From positions 62,001 to 126,000 of the forward strand of contig JANYHF010000014.1 of the NCBI GenBank assembly GCA_025359185.1: DNA of 64,000 bases, in the 5' to 3' direction. Made by a program: the position numbers and the translations under genes. Below, piece after piece: positions 50,850 to 60,145 of this stretch. The stretch's first letter is position 1. Every line of letters starts with the position of its first letter. Below the pieces are notes generated by a model. The model saw only the letters and a program-made list of their open reading frames with translations, did not search any database and had not been told where the DNA came from. Source of the DNA: Hyphomicrobiaceae bacterium (GTDB lineage Bacteria > Pseudomonadota > Alphaproteobacteria > Rhizobiales > Hyphomicrobiaceae).

Positions 50850-51290
50850 CTAAAGCAGACCAAGCGCCAAAAGATCGGCCCGCATCTTTTCTGGCATGGC
50901 GGCCATGTCTCCACCCGCACAGCCTTTGAGATCGACGGGGGCATCTTCGGCGGTCAGATAGCGCCAGCCCTGAAATGCGCGCCGACATGCGGGCCGCACC
51001 GGAACGAGTTCTGGCGCGAGCACTATATCGCAGCGCATAATGCCATCGTCACAGGTCACAGAAGTAAGATCGAGGATCGGTTGGCGGACTTGCACGACGG
51101 CTTTGATAACCCAGTATAGTGAGCCGCCAGCCAAAATCTCGTCGCGGCGCTTTGGGAACATGCGGGTGCGGTGCCAGAGCCGTGCCTTGCGGCCAGCCTT
51201 TCTTGCGGCGCTAAGTTTTTCCGCCTGCCAGTCTTGCAAGTCATCGATAGAGGTGCAGCCAACACACAGTTTGATGAGATTAAGGGCCAT
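50850..51290 (-). CDS. DUF1489 family protein
   Basis: The 146-residue alphaproteobacterial protein of unknown function shows the family pattern MALNLIKLCVG, TRMFPKRRDEILAGGSLYWV and FQGWRYLT. Cytoplasmic, no catalytic motif assigned. ATG 51290 is the family-like start; the frame runs back to 51359. It is convergent with ccrM, 30 bp apart. Confidence 0.88.
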   Translation of the reverse strand: MALNLIKLCVGCTSIDDLQDWQAEKLSAARKAGRKARLWHRTRMFPKRRDEILAGGSLYWVIKAVVQVRQPILDLTSVTCDDGIMRCDIVLAPELVPVRPACRRAFQGWRYLTAEDAPVDLKGCAGGDMAAMPEKMRADLLALGLL

Positions 51291-51442
51291 GCCGGGCAGT
51301 ATCCCATCTTGAAGCGGCTCGGGCAATTGCCACGGTGCAGCGCCGCCGACGTGTTCCACAGACGTTGATTGGCATATTTACGCGCTCACTCGCTGGTCCC
51401 GAGGCAATGCGTGCGTGAGTGACGCGCCTGCGCCCGTTCACG

Positions 51443-52945
51443 CTATGGTGTCGCTTTTGGCACATCACCGCCTGAGGCAATATCGGTGCCATCCTTGCGG
51501 ACGACGAAGTCGCCCCCGATCTCGATCAGCAGTCCGAGCCCATCGGCACCAGGAATGATCCTGGAAACTTTGGGATCGCCCGGCTGCAGCCACAACTTCA
51601 AGCCTTTGGCCAGTGGCAAACTCGGTTCGTGTTTGATCAAGTCGACAGCGGCCAACAGTTTATCGGCCACATCGACAGTCACCGATTGGCCAATCGCGTC
51701 GGCAAAACGCGGATCGGTCAAGAAGGCATAGTCTTTCTGGCGCGCGGGGGTCTTGGCGGAGGACGCAAACAATTCGCATTGCGAGAGCACGATTTGCGAA
51801 CTGCCTGGCCGCATGTCCGGTGTGGCCATATAGTAGGCGACCCCATGCCCCGCGAACCAGCCACCGTTGGTCGCGGGCAAAGTTAGATGCACGCCTAAGC
51901 CAATGCGCTTGCCTGCCGGGAAAAAGGCAAGCGATCGCACCTCGGTTTTGGCCGCCGGTGTGCTGACACTTTCGCTGCGCACCGGTATGGCCGGCAAATG
52001 ACGCGCGGCATGGGCGTTCAGGACCTCAAAGGGTACGTCCGACACAAGCATGATCCCGCCACCGGCCGGTTCTGCGCCCGATCCCAAAGCTGGCAACGGG
52101 GACGGCGGCAGCGGCGCGGGCCGGTCGCCCGTAAAGGTTTGCAGACGCGCCGTGATCACTATGCGCAATTCCTGCTCGGCGCCAACAGTCCTCAACCCGG
52201 CGAAGTGCAACCCCAGCGGGGTCCCGCGCATCCAGATTTGTTGGTCACGCGACAGCGCTAAGGGATAATGCAGATGCCGCCAAACCAAATCGACCTGCTG
52301 GCGCATGTCGCCTGGAATCAACCCCGCAACAGTCGCAGGTTGCAGCTTTTGCAACTGCCCGGCGAGCACCGGTTCCACATCTGCTTGCAGGCTGGTTTCA
52401 CCAGACAAAACCTTGATTTTGGTGCCGTCCGGCCATTTGAAAACCGGATCGAGCTTCAAGGACGGCTGCCAGTGCTCATCCACGCTCATGGCGAAGCTGG
52501 CGGTGATCGTCAGTTTGCCGTTCACTTGCGTCGCTGCGCCCGGTCCAACGGGCTGGGCGACCAGTTCGTAGCGTAGCGGCATACGCCATTCGAGCCCATG
52601 CGGGGTCCCGCTCAAATGCGCTTGGCCATCCCGGACAATCCGTCCGGACAGCCGCGCATCGAGGCAGACCTGCTTGCCATTGACGGTTGAGCAGGCCGCG
52701 CCCCGCAGGCGGCGTGTAATGTTGGAGATATCTCCGGGTAAGATACGGCCAAGCTGGTCTTCCACCTTTGAAAGGTCGACAACTTCGCCGACATAGATTG
52801 CGGCTGGAGCACTCTCGGCAGTTTGCAGGTCAGGCGCCTCGGGCGGTTTGGCTGTGAGGTCAATGGGGCGGTCACAGGCGGCCAGGACGAGACATGCCAC
52901 GAGGCCAAGACTGCGACTGACGAACCGGACCCAAGCACTCAACAT
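51443..52945 (-). CDS. DUF4403 family lipoprotein
   Basis: The 500-residue protein has a lipoprotein signal (LGLVACLVLAAC, Cys near residue 24), then a long beta-rich region with the DUF4403 pattern (ISNITRRLRG, LEWRMPLRYELVAQ, LQPATVAGLIPGDMRQQVDLVW). Similar proteins resemble lipid-binding tubular (BPI/SMP-like) folds, but this is only a structural guess. ATG 52945 starts the signal peptide directly. Function is unknown. Confidence 0.78.
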   Translation of the reverse strand: MLSAWVRFVSRSLGLVACLVLAACDRPIDLTAKPPEAPDLQTAESAPAAIYVGEVVDLSKVEDQLGRILPGDISNITRRLRGAACSTVNGKQVCLDARLSGRIVRDGQAHLSGTPHGLEWRMPLRYELVAQPVGPGAATQVNGKLTITASFAMSVDEHWQPSLKLDPVFKWPDGTKIKVLSGETSLQADVEPVLAGQLQKLQPATVAGLIPGDMRQQVDLVWRHLHYPLALSRDQQIWMRGTPLGLHFAGLRTVGAEQELRIVITARLQTFTGDRPAPLPPSPLPALGSGAEPAGGGIMLVSDVPFEVLNAHAARHLPAIPVRSESVSTPAAKTEVRSLAFFPAGKRIGLGVHLTLPATNGGWFAGHGVAYYMATPDMRPGSSQIVLSQCELFASSAKTPARQKDYAFLTDPRFADAIGQSVTVDVADKLLAAVDLIKHEPSLPLAKGLKLWLQPGDPKVSRIIPGADGLGLLIEIGGDFVVRKDGTDIASGGDVPKATP

Positions 52946-53202
52946 TGCATTCCCCCGGCAGTGCCTGAAGCACAAAACCAAAGCTGATAGTTTTGCAAAA
53001 ATACACGTCAGCCGTGCACTAGGATCTGGCACAAATGCCTTGCGTGATATTGGGCGGTGTACGCCCTATCTCAGGCAAGTGTCAGTCTTCGATTCATAGC
53101 ATAACAAACTGTTCGCCCACGACTTTAGCGGCGTCACCCGCCACGGGCAATCGCGAACTTCCCTCATTGTTCGAATTGCTGACAACAACGTGCCTGCGCC
53201 GC

Positions 53203-54507
53203 TCAGCCAAAAACGATCTGCTTGATCAGCCAGGCGTTCAGTACGATGACGATAGTGGCGATCAAGGCGGCCAGAGCAGTCAGCCAGGTTGGCGCAACCA
53301 GCCCGCCCATCCGCCGGTTCTGGGCCGTAAAGACAATCAGCGGCACCATGGCAAAGGGCAGTTGCAGGCTGAGGACAACCTGGCTGAGGATCAACAGGCG
53401 CCCCACCGCCGCCTCACCAAACAGCAGCACAACGATCACCGCCGGAACGATCGCAATCGCGCGCGTGATCAGGCGCCTCGCCCATGGCGGCATTTTCAAC
53501 TCAAGAAACCCTTCCATCACCATTTGGCCCGCGAGGGTTGCGGTAATGGTCGAATTAAAACCGCAGGCCAGGAGTGCCACCGCGAACAGCGTAGCGGCCA
53601 TCGGGGCTCCCAGCAGCGGCGCGATCAGGGTGTAAGCCTGGGATAGGTCGGTGACCTCGTAATGACCCGAGGCGTGATAGGTCGCGGCCGCCATGATGAT
53701 CAGGGCAAGGTTGATCAGCAGAGCCAGCAGAAGCGCAATGGCGCTGTCGGCCGTGACCAGCCGCAAAATCCTGCGGCGGGTGTCGATCCCGGTGCCGATA
53801 TCGCGCGTGGTCTGCACCAATCCCGAATGCAGATAGAGATTGTGCGGCATCACCGTCGCGCCGACCATGCCGATGGCGATATAAAGCATTCCCGGCTGGC
53901 GAAAGAGGTCAGAGGTGGGCACAAGGCCAGCTGCAGCGTCATTCCAATTGGGGTGCGCGAGAACAACCTGTGTAACGAAGCACCCTGCAATCAGCAGCAG
54001 CATCGTCATCACCAGAGATTCGATCCAGCGAAAGCCTAACCTCTGCAGAGCCAGGACCAGGAACACATCGCCCGCCGTCAGCAGGGCGCCCGTCAGCAGC
54101 GGCAACCCGAACAGCAATTGCAGCCCGATGGCGGTGCCAATGACTTCGGCAAGATCGGTGGCGCAGATCGCAAGTTCGGCCAGCACCCAGAGCCCGAGCG
54201 CCACCGGCCGGGGCAATGACGCGCGGCACGATTGTGCCAGGTCCCGGTTGGTGGCCACGCCAAGCCGCACGGCCAGCGCCTGCATGACAATGGCCATGAG
54301 GCTGGCGAGCGCCGCCACGAACAGCAGCTTGTAACCAAACGCTGATCCGCCAGCCAGCGCGGTCGCCCAGTTGCCTGGATCCATATAGCCGGTGGCGACC
54401 AGATAGCCTGGCCCGGCAAAGGCCAGGAAGGAGCGCAAGACTGTCCGGAGTCCCGCATCCGGCGGCCTTAAAATGTTACCAGTGTCTGCCAAAAATCTGG
54501 GCTCCAA
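53203..54507 (-). CDS. mntH: NRAMP family Mn2+/divalent metal transporter (MntH)
   Basis: The 434-residue protein has about eleven transmembrane helices. The metal-site motif in helix 1 is YMDPGNWATAL and in helix 6 GATVMPHNLYLHS, the DPGN and MPH pair that binds Mn2+/Fe2+ with proton coupling. Inner membrane. No MntR or Fur site could be recognised upstream. It precedes a gene-poor kilobase. Confidence 0.94.
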   Translation of the reverse strand: MEPRFLADTGNILRPPDAGLRTVLRSFLAFAGPGYLVATGYMDPGNWATALAGGSAFGYKLLFVAALASLMAIVMQALAVRLGVATNRDLAQSCRASLPRPVALGLWVLAELAICATDLAEVIGTAIGLQLLFGLPLLTGALLTAGDVFLVLALQRLGFRWIESLVMTMLLLIAGCFVTQVVLAHPNWNDAAAGLVPTSDLFRQPGMLYIAIGMVGATVMPHNLYLHSGLVQTTRDIGTGIDTRRRILRLVTADSAIALLLALLINLALIIMAAATYHASGHYEVTDLSQAYTLIAPLLGAPMAATLFAVALLACGFNSTITATLAGQMVMEGFLELKMPPWARRLITRAIAIVPAVIVVLLFGEAAVGRLLILSQVVLSLQLPFAMVPLIVFTAQNRRMGGLVAPTWLTALAALIATIVIVLNAWLIKQIVFG

Positions 54508-54535
54508 TGTCTGTTACCCGCGGGTGAAAGAACGC

Positions 54536-54679
54536 CGTCATCCCGGATGCGCTGCAGCAGTCTTGATGGTGCAGTGCTGATCCGGGACCTTGCTTGCGGC
54601 ACCTTCGCCAGCACGTCCAGCAAGGTCCCGTGTCTGCGACGTACCGCTGAAGCGGCGCTGCGCCGCGCACGGGATGACG
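54536..54679. repeat. Intergenic inverted-repeat element, MITE-like
   Basis: The 144-bp segment is bounded by CGTCATCCCG and CGGGATGACG, with further internal complementary blocks (GATCCGGGACCTTGC against GCAAGGTCCCG). It resembles GTCATCCCGGATGCGC-type dispersed repeats of alphaproteobacteria. No coding capacity. Confidence 0.65.
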
Positions 54680-55011
54680 AGTCGCTAAAGTCTCTCGCCA
54701 GTATGTGATCTCAATTAGTTGGCACATTCGGCGCGGCGTCAAGGCTATCTGCCAGGCAAGCCGCTCGCCCTACGCTGCCATCTCGATGTCACTCCCTCTA
54801 TTATATGTGCATACAAGTTATTACGTGCCCCCTTGTGAGTGCAAGTGCAGCACATCAGGGCGCGGGGCAGTCAAAGTCCGCAAGATACTGGTAGTTTCCA
54901 GTGAAGCGGTCCTTAACCGCCCCGCGGCAACGTTCTTTTCGAACCCAAACGCCGACGACGACTGCTGATCGGGTCAGCGATAGTGGTAGATGTCTGACCA
55001 AGGACCTCCAG

Positions 55012-55066
55012 TTCGTCATGACAGCCGAAGTTCATCCCAAGCGAAGGCTGGCGCTGCCATGACGAA
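55012..55066. repeat. REP-like palindrome
   Basis: TTCGTCATGACAG pairs with CTGCCATGACGAA with one mismatch. It is the fifth member of the CGTCATGGC/GCCATGACG family in this window. Confidence 0.55.
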
Positions 55067-55186
55067 ATGGGTTCTGTGTGATATGCGAGAATCGCTAGGT
55101 ACCGTCCGCTTCCGAGGGTGGACCGAGTTTTGCGGCTGAGGCACAAAGCGCCGAAACGACCGGTCGATTTTGCCCCGGAGCGGAAC

Positions 55187-55463
55187 TCATCGCGCACGAC
55201 GCCGTGCAAAGTACCGAGGCCTTTGTGCTGCCTCGTCAAGGTCCTCAGTCCGCAAAAATGGCCAAGCGTCAATATCGCCCGCTTCTTGGAACTCGTTGAG
55301 GCGACGCCTCTTGCGTCGCTCCCACCATCCGAAGGTCAATAGGTTGAGGGGCCAGTTCACAATCTGGGGGAAAGAATACTCGGGCCAAAGGTACTCGTGC
55401 TCGCTGTGAAGGAAGACCACCCATCTCGCGATGATCCTTTTTCTTGAACGCCGAGAGAGCCAT
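55187..55463 (-). pseudogene. Small hypothetical protein gene, probably frameshifted
   Basis: Reading on the minus strand from ATG 55463, the frame starts MALSAFKKKDHREM and soon loses protein-like character. A shift of one base at a GGG run near 55423 continues into VVFLHSEHEYLWPEYSF, NWPLNLLTFGWWERRKRRR and LNEFQEAGDIDAWPFL, which has strongly protein-like aromatic and charged composition to a stop at 55187. The whole would be about 90 residues. No family is recognised. Alternatively the second frame alone (GTG 55420, 77 aa) is intact and the similarity of the first part is chance. Confidence 0.35.
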
Positions 55464-55535
55464 TGATTCGGTGGTCAACCGGCGAATCTCTGCTTAGCAT
55501 AGGGGCATTCTCCCGGGGTCTGTGCTGGAGTTCGC

Positions 55536-56120
55536 ATGTCTAAGCCGCCGATTTATTTCCTGCGTCACGGCCAAACCGATTGGAATGCCCAGGGGCGCTT
55601 GCAGGGGCGGCTCGACATACCGCTCAACGCCACGGGGCGTGGCCAGGCGCGGCGCAATGGCGGGGTGTTGACGGACCTCATTGAGGCGCCCACAACGATG
55701 ACGTACATCGCCAGTCCGCTGATGCGGACGCGCCAGACGATGGAGATCGCACGCGAAGCGCTCGGCTTGCCGCCGGACGGATTTGCTGTCGACGACCGGC
55801 TGCTCGAAATCAACTTCGGGGAATGGGAGGGCAAGACCTGGGCCGGCATCAAGAGCGACTCACCCGAGGACTACCGCGCGCGAACCGCCGACGGGTTCAA
55901 CCACGCTGTGCCGGGCGGCGAGAGCTACGCCATGGTCACGGCGCGGGTCGCTTCATGGCTTGCTGATGTGACGGCGCCAACTGTCGTAGTGTCGCATGGC
56001 GGCATCATGCGCTGCCTGCGCGGCCACGTTTTGGGGCTTCCGGATGCCGCGATCCTGCATCTCGAAGTGCCGCAGGATAGAGTGATGCTGATCGAGGGCG
56101 GAGCCGTACGCTTACTGTGA
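55536..56120 (+). CDS. Histidine phosphatase family protein (phosphoglycerate mutase-like)
   Basis: The 194-residue protein has the phosphohistidine motif YFLRHGQTDWN at residue 7 onward, RTRQTMEIA, EINFGEWEGKTW (acid/base Glu) and the second His in VVSHGGIMRCL. Such proteins are cofactor-dependent phosphoglycerate mutase relatives or broad phosphatases. In several Rhizobiales a gene of this type precedes aroC, as here. Confidence 0.9.
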   Translation: MSKPPIYFLRHGQTDWNAQGRLQGRLDIPLNATGRGQARRNGGVLTDLIEAPTTMTYIASPLMRTRQTMEIAREALGLPPDGFAVDDRLLEINFGEWEGKTWAGIKSDSPEDYRARTADGFNHAVPGGESYAMVTARVASWLADVTAPTVVVSHGGIMRCLRGHVLGLPDAAILHLEVPQDRVMLIEGGAVRLL

Positions 56121-56197
56121 CATAAGAACATCGCGTCCGGTGCTGCCAACTGGCGGCATCACCGGCGCGGTGCTGTATCTTGGTCAGAACGGCGAAC

Positions 56198-56350
56198 CTA
56201 CATCTTGTGCATCATCTTCTTATGCATCATTTTGTTATGCGTCTTCTTGTGGTGCTTCATCATGTGCATCATTGCGGCGTTGGCGGGCATCGATGCGGCC
56301 AAAGTAGCGACCACGAAAGCGGCAGCGAATGTGCTCAAAAGAATACGCAT
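56198..56350 (-). CDS. Tiny exported Met/His/Lys-rich protein
   Basis: The 50-residue protein has a textbook signal peptide (MRILLSTFAAAFVVATLAA, cleavage after PANA). The predicted mature 25 residues contain 9 Met, 6 His and 7 Lys, leaving only one Ala, one Thr and one Asn, with a repeated MMHKKMMHK pattern. GGAGG sits five bases before ATG 56350, so the gene looks genuinely translated; the upstream frame to 56461 is not needed. Met and His clusters suggest periplasmic copper or silver binding; a cationic peptide acting on membranes is the alternative. Known Met/His-rich bacterial copper proteins provide only an analogy. Confidence 0.72.
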   Translation of the reverse strand: MRILLSTFAAAFVVATLAASMPANAAMMHMMKHHKKTHNKMMHKKMMHKM

Positions 56351-56560
56351 ATTGTCCTCCCAGAATATTTCAAAGCCGGTGCCCAGCGGACAACCCAATG
56401 AGTTCACCCAGCCCCACTTTATGTTAAGGAGCACTGCTGCGGCTGGCAACAAACACTGCAAACACGCCTGATCAATCCTTCGTCACCGGCCCGTGATAAG
56501 TCGCAAGAGACGCGATCGTTTTCGTTGCAGCCTGCGGGCTCTGTCGTCTATGACACCAGC

Positions 56561-57649
56561 ATGTCGCACAATAGCTTCGGCCATCTTTTCCGCGTCACCA
56601 CTTGGGGCGAAAGCCACGGGCCGGCGATTGGCTGCGCCGTCGATGGCTGCCCGCCACGGCTGGCGCTGATGGAAGGCGACATCCAACCCTATTTGGACAA
56701 GCGGCGGCCGGGCACGTCCCGGTTCACCACGCAGCGCCAGGAACCCGACACCGTGCGCATCCTGTCTGGCGTGTTCTCTGAGCCGGGCGGTGTGCAGCTG
56801 ACGACGGGCGCTCCAATCGCGTTGCAGATCGAGAATGTCGATCAGCGCTCGAAGGACTATGGCGATATCGCCCAAAAATTCCGGCCTGGCCATGCGGATT
56901 ATACGTACCAGGCCAAGTATGGCATCAGGGATTATCGTGGCGGCGGCAGGTCGTCCGCCCGCGAAACGGCGATGCGCGTGGCGGCGGGGGCGATCGCGCG
57001 CAAGTTGCTGGCGGGCGTGACGATCCGTGGCGCCCTGATCCAGATGGGGCCGCTGAAGATCGACCGTGCAAACTGGGATTGGGCCGAGGTTGACCGCAAC
57101 CCGTTCTTTTCACCCGATGCCAAGTCCGTGGCCGCCTGGGCGGACTTTCTCGATGAGCGGCGCAAGGCTGGTTCGTCGGCAGGCGCTATCGTCGAGGTGG
57201 TGGCCGAGGGCGTTCCGGCCGGCTGGGGCGCGCCGCTGTACGGCAAGCTCGACCAGGATCTTGCGGGTGCCATGATGAGCATCAACGCCGTCAAGGGCGT
57301 CGAGATCGGTGACGGGTTCGCAACGGCGGCCCTGTCGGGGGAGGACAATGCCGATGAAATGCGGCACGGTCCAGACGGCAAGCCCGTGTTTCTGAGCAAC
57401 CATGCTGGTGGCATTCTCGGCGGCATTTCCTCCGGCCAACCTATCGTCTGCCGTTTCGCCATCAAGCCGACGTCTTCCATTTTGACCCCGCGCAAAACCA
57501 TTGATCGCGACGGAAACGATGCCGACATCATGACCAAAGGCCGCCACGATCCGTGCGTCGGCATCCGGGCCGTGCCTGTTGGAGAAGCGATGATGGCGCT
57601 GGTGTTGGTTGACCATATGCTGCGGCACAGAGCGCAATGCGGTGGCTGA
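56561..57649 (+). CDS. aroC: Chorismate synthase AroC
   Basis: The 362-residue FMN-dependent enzyme makes chorismate from EPSP, the last shared step of aromatic amino acid synthesis. Signatures: [19 protein letters not shown] at the N terminus, [36 protein letters not shown] and [23 protein letters not shown] 56561 begins the family N terminus; the frame opens at 56525. Its stop overlaps the sirtuin gene start by 8 bp. Confidence 0.97.
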   Translation: MSHNSFGHLFRVTTWGESHGPAIGCAVDGCPPRLALMEGDIQPYLDKRRPGTSRFTTQRQEPDTVRILSGVFSEPGGVQLTTGAPIALQIENVDQRSKDYGDIAQKFRPGHADYTYQAKYGIRDYRGGGRSSARETAMRVAAGAIARKLLAGVTIRGALIQMGPLKIDRANWDWAEVDRNPFFSPDAKSVAAWADFLDERRKAGSSAGAIVEVVAEGVPAGWGAPLYGKLDQDLAGAMMSINAVKGVEIGDGFATAALSGEDNADEMRHGPDGKPVFLSNHAGGILGGISSGQPIVCRFAIKPTSSILTPRKTIDRDGNDADIMTKGRHDPCVGIRAVPVGEAMMALVLVDHMLRHRAQCGG

Positions 57650-58349
57650 ATTCCGGCGCATTGTCATACTCACCGGCTCGGGCATATCGGCCGAGAGCGG
57701 CATTTCAACGTTCCGCGACAAGGGCGGCATCTGGTCGAAATACAAGGTCGAGGACGTGGCGACGCCAGAGGGCTTTGCCCGCAACCCAAAACTGGTCCTC
57801 GATTTCTACAATATGCGCCGCCAAGTCCATCATGGTGTTCAGCCAAACCCAGCCCATCTGGCGCTGGCACGGTTGGAGCGTGAGCACACGGGCGACGTGC
57901 TGCTTGTGACCCAGAATGTGGACCAGCTGCATGAAATTGCGGGAACAGGGCAGCTCATCCACATGCATGGCGAAGTCTTCAGGGCCTGGTGCATGGCGTG
58001 TGAGAAGCGTTGCGCGTGGCGGCAGGACCTGGATCTTGAGACGGCCTGTCCGGCCTGCGGCACAACCGGCGCATTCCGGCCCGACGTGGTCTGGTTCGGA
58101 GAGACGCCCTACCAGCTCGATCGCATCGGCGCGGCACTCCTGGCTTGCGATCTCTTCCTATCCATCGGCACCAGCGGCACGGTCTACCCGGCAGCGGGCT
58201 TCGTAAAGTTGGCGCGCAAGGCCGGTGCCCATGCCGTTGAAATCAATCTCGAACCCTCAGAGGGCGTTTCGTTTTTCAATGAGACGGTGCACGGCTTCGC
58301 GGGTGTCGAAGTACCCCGTTATGTGGACCGGCTGTTGCGAGGCGGCTGA
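57642..58349 (+). CDS. cobB: NAD-dependent protein deacylase (sirtuin, CobB/SIRT5-like)
   Basis: The 235-residue sirtuin shows the NAD site [27 protein letters not shown], the catalytic His in IHMHGE and a zinc site with two Cys pairs (CMAC and CPAC). The acyl-pocket pattern FYNMRR carries the Tyr and Arg that in SIRT5 and E. coli CobB accept succinyl and malonyl lysine, so both deacetylase and desuccinylase activity are possible. GTG 57642 overlaps aroC by 8 bp, suggesting translational coupling. The frame before that lies wholly within aroC. Confidence 0.93.
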   Translation: MAEFRRIVILTGSGISAESGISTFRDKGGIWSKYKVEDVATPEGFARNPKLVLDFYNMRRQVHHGVQPNPAHLALARLEREHTGDVLLVTQNVDQLHEIAGTGQLIHMHGEVFRAWCMACEKRCAWRQDLDLETACPACGTTGAFRPDVVWFGETPYQLDRIGAALLACDLFLSIGTSGTVYPAAGFVKLARKAGAHAVEINLEPSEGVSFFNETVHGFAGVEVPRYVDRLLRGG

Positions 58350-58520
58350 AGGTGCCTTAGCAACTCATTGATATCTGATGCAAGCTGGCGGCGGACCGGC
58401 AGCTGGTGTAAGGAGACGAGCAAAAGCATTCGACCATGGGAGAGTCCGTTGACGCCGACGACAGGACCGACGTTTCTAGAAGCGCCGCCAGATGCAGCCC
58501 ATGGCGGCGGCTCGGGAACC

Positions 58521-59519
58521 ATGGGCAAGACCAATGGCCACGCGCAGATTCCGGATTTTGCCAAGGCGCAAGAAATCGACGCCTACCGGCAGATGCTGCT
58601 GATCCGCCGCTTCGAGGAAAAAGCTGGCCAGCTCTACGGCATGGGGTTCATCGGCGGGTTTTGCCATCTTTACATTGGCCAGGAAGCGGTCGTCGTTGGA
58701 ATGCAGATGGCCCTGAAACAGGGCGATCAGGTAATAACGGGCTATCGCGACCATGGGCACATGCTGGCCTGCGGAATGGAGGCCAAAGGCGTGATGGCTG
58801 AGTTGACCGGCCGCCGCGATGGCTATTCGCGCGGCAAGGGCGGCTCAATGCATATGTTCTCGGTCGAGAGGGGTTTCTTCGGCGGCCATGGCATCGTCGC
58901 GGGGCAGGTGCCGCTCGGGACGGGCCTGGCCTTCGCCAACAAGTACCGAGGCAACGACAATGTGTGCCTCGCCTATTTCGGCGATGGCGCCTCCAACCAG
59001 GGCCAGATCTACGAAGCCTTCAACATGGCCAAGCTCTGGCACCTGCCGGTGATCTACGTCATCGAAAACAACAAATACGGCATGGGCACCAGCGTCGAGC
59101 GGGCCTCGTCTACGACGCATCTGCACCAGCGTGGCCGTTCCTTCGACATCCCCGGCGAGGAAGTCGACGGCATGGACGTGCGGGCCGTTAAGGCTGCTGC
59201 CGACCGGGCGGTAGGCTTGGCTCGCAAGGGCGAGGGCCCCTACATCCTGGAAATGCAGACCTACCGGTATCGCGGCCATTCGATGTCGGACCCTGCCAAG
59301 TATAGGACGCGCGAGGAAGTCGACAAGGTCCGCAACGAAAACGATCCGATCGAACTCGTGCGTAAGCGGTTGCTTGAGCACGGTTACGCCAGCGAAGACG
59401 AGTTGAAGAAGATGGATGGCGATATTCGCCACGTCGTCAATGATGCGGCCGAATTCGCGCAGGCCAACCCTGAGCCGGACGTTAGCGAGCTGTACACGGA
59501 CGTGACTGTAAGTGCGTGA
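58521..59519 (+). CDS. pdhA: Pyruvate dehydrogenase E1 component, alpha subunit
   Basis: The 332-residue subunit carries the thiamine diphosphate motif GDGASNQGQIYEAF through VIENN, plus the phosphorylation-loop-like segment YRYRGHSMSDPAKYRT. E1 decarboxylates pyruvate and passes the acetyl group to lipoyl domains. ATG 58521 is used; an in-frame TTG at 58449 has GGGAGAG four bases upstream and would add 24 residues, so the start is uncertain. It begins the interleaved operon pdhA-uma2-pdhB-uma2-pdhC. Lipoamide dehydrogenase is not in the window. Confidence 0.95.
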   Translation: MGKTNGHAQIPDFAKAQEIDAYRQMLLIRRFEEKAGQLYGMGFIGGFCHLYIGQEAVVVGMQMALKQGDQVITGYRDHGHMLACGMEAKGVMAELTGRRDGYSRGKGGSMHMFSVERGFFGGHGIVAGQVPLGTGLAFANKYRGNDNVCLAYFGDGASNQGQIYEAFNMAKLWHLPVIYVIENNKYGMGTSVERASSTTHLHQRGRSFDIPGEEVDGMDVRAVKAAADRAVGLARKGEGPYILEMQTYRYRGHSMSDPAKYRTREEVDKVRNENDPIELVRKRLLEHGYASEDELKKMDGDIRHVVNDAAEFAQANPEPDVSELYTDVTVSA

Positions 59520-59536
59520 TGCGAGAAGGAGCCGTG

Positions 59537-60118
59537 GTGGCCCAGGACTTTCACAAGTGCGCGACCTATGCCGACCTGGAGGCCGTGCCACCAAACCTGG
59601 TGGCGGAGATTCTGTTCGGCAAGCTGGTGACGCATCCGCGCCCGGCGCCGAGGCACGGGATGGTGCCCGTAGCACTTAGTGCGATTCTTGCGCCGCATTT
59701 TCAATTCGCAATGAAGGCGAAGGGCGGTTGGATTTTCTGTGTGGAACCTGAATTGCATCTGGGCGAACATGTTGTGGTTTCCGATCTCGCTGGTTGGCGA
59801 CGCGAGCGGTTGCCTGCGCCCGTTACTAAGGCGTACATGGACATAGCCCCAGACTGGATTTGTGAAGTTCTTTCACCCTCGACCGAACTTTACGACCGTG
59901 GGGACAAACGCGCAATTTATGCTCAATCGGGCGTAGGCCATCTTTGGCTTGTCGATCCGCGACCCCAGTTGCTTGAAGTGTCTGAGAACCAGAACAGCAA
60001 ATGGCTGTTGACGGCCGTATTCAGTGGTGAGGATGCTGTCAAAACCCCACCGTTCGCCGAGTTGGAATTTTCGCTTGGCCTCCTCTGGCCGTTGGGTCCG
60101 ATGCCCGTCTATGACTGA
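59537..60118 (+). CDS. Uma2 family protein (DUF820, PD-(D/E)XK-like), copy 1
   Basis: The 193-residue protein shows the Uma2 pattern: ATYADLEAVPP near the N terminus, VVVSDLAGWRRERL, then APDWICEVLSPSTE, DKRAIYAQSGVGHLWLVD. Asp and Glu of the restriction-nuclease-like fold are kept; the usual PD before LAGW is SD here. AAGGAG at 59526-59531 best fits GTG 59537. It lies 17 bp after pdhA and 27 bp before pdhB, on the same strand. It is paralogous to the gene at 61523. Nuclease function in this family is predicted, rarely tested. Confidence 0.88.
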   Translation: MAQDFHKCATYADLEAVPPNLVAEILFGKLVTHPRPAPRHGMVPVALSAILAPHFQFAMKAKGGWIFCVEPELHLGEHVVVSDLAGWRRERLPAPVTKAYMDIAPDWICEVLSPSTELYDRGDKRAIYAQSGVGHLWLVDPRPQLLEVSENQNSKWLLTAVFSGEDAVKTPPFAELEFSLGLLWPLGPMPVYD

Positions 60119-60145
60119 GCTTTGCAGATCCAAGGAATTGATCTG

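Larger units (their letters stand above)
54508..55186. other. Gene-poor region with palindromic repeats
   Basis: This stretch holds no convincing gene. It contains two palindromic elements (54536-54679 and 55012-55066). Short open frames have composition unlike the flanking genes. AT-richer bases lie near 54790-54830. Together with the decayed gene at 55187-55463 it looks like an eroded or recombined intergenic segment. Confidence 0.5.

Noticed and set aside
54913-55272. 119-codon minus-strand frame in the gene-poor segment
   Set aside because: It spans a palindromic repeat, and its composition is random-looking.
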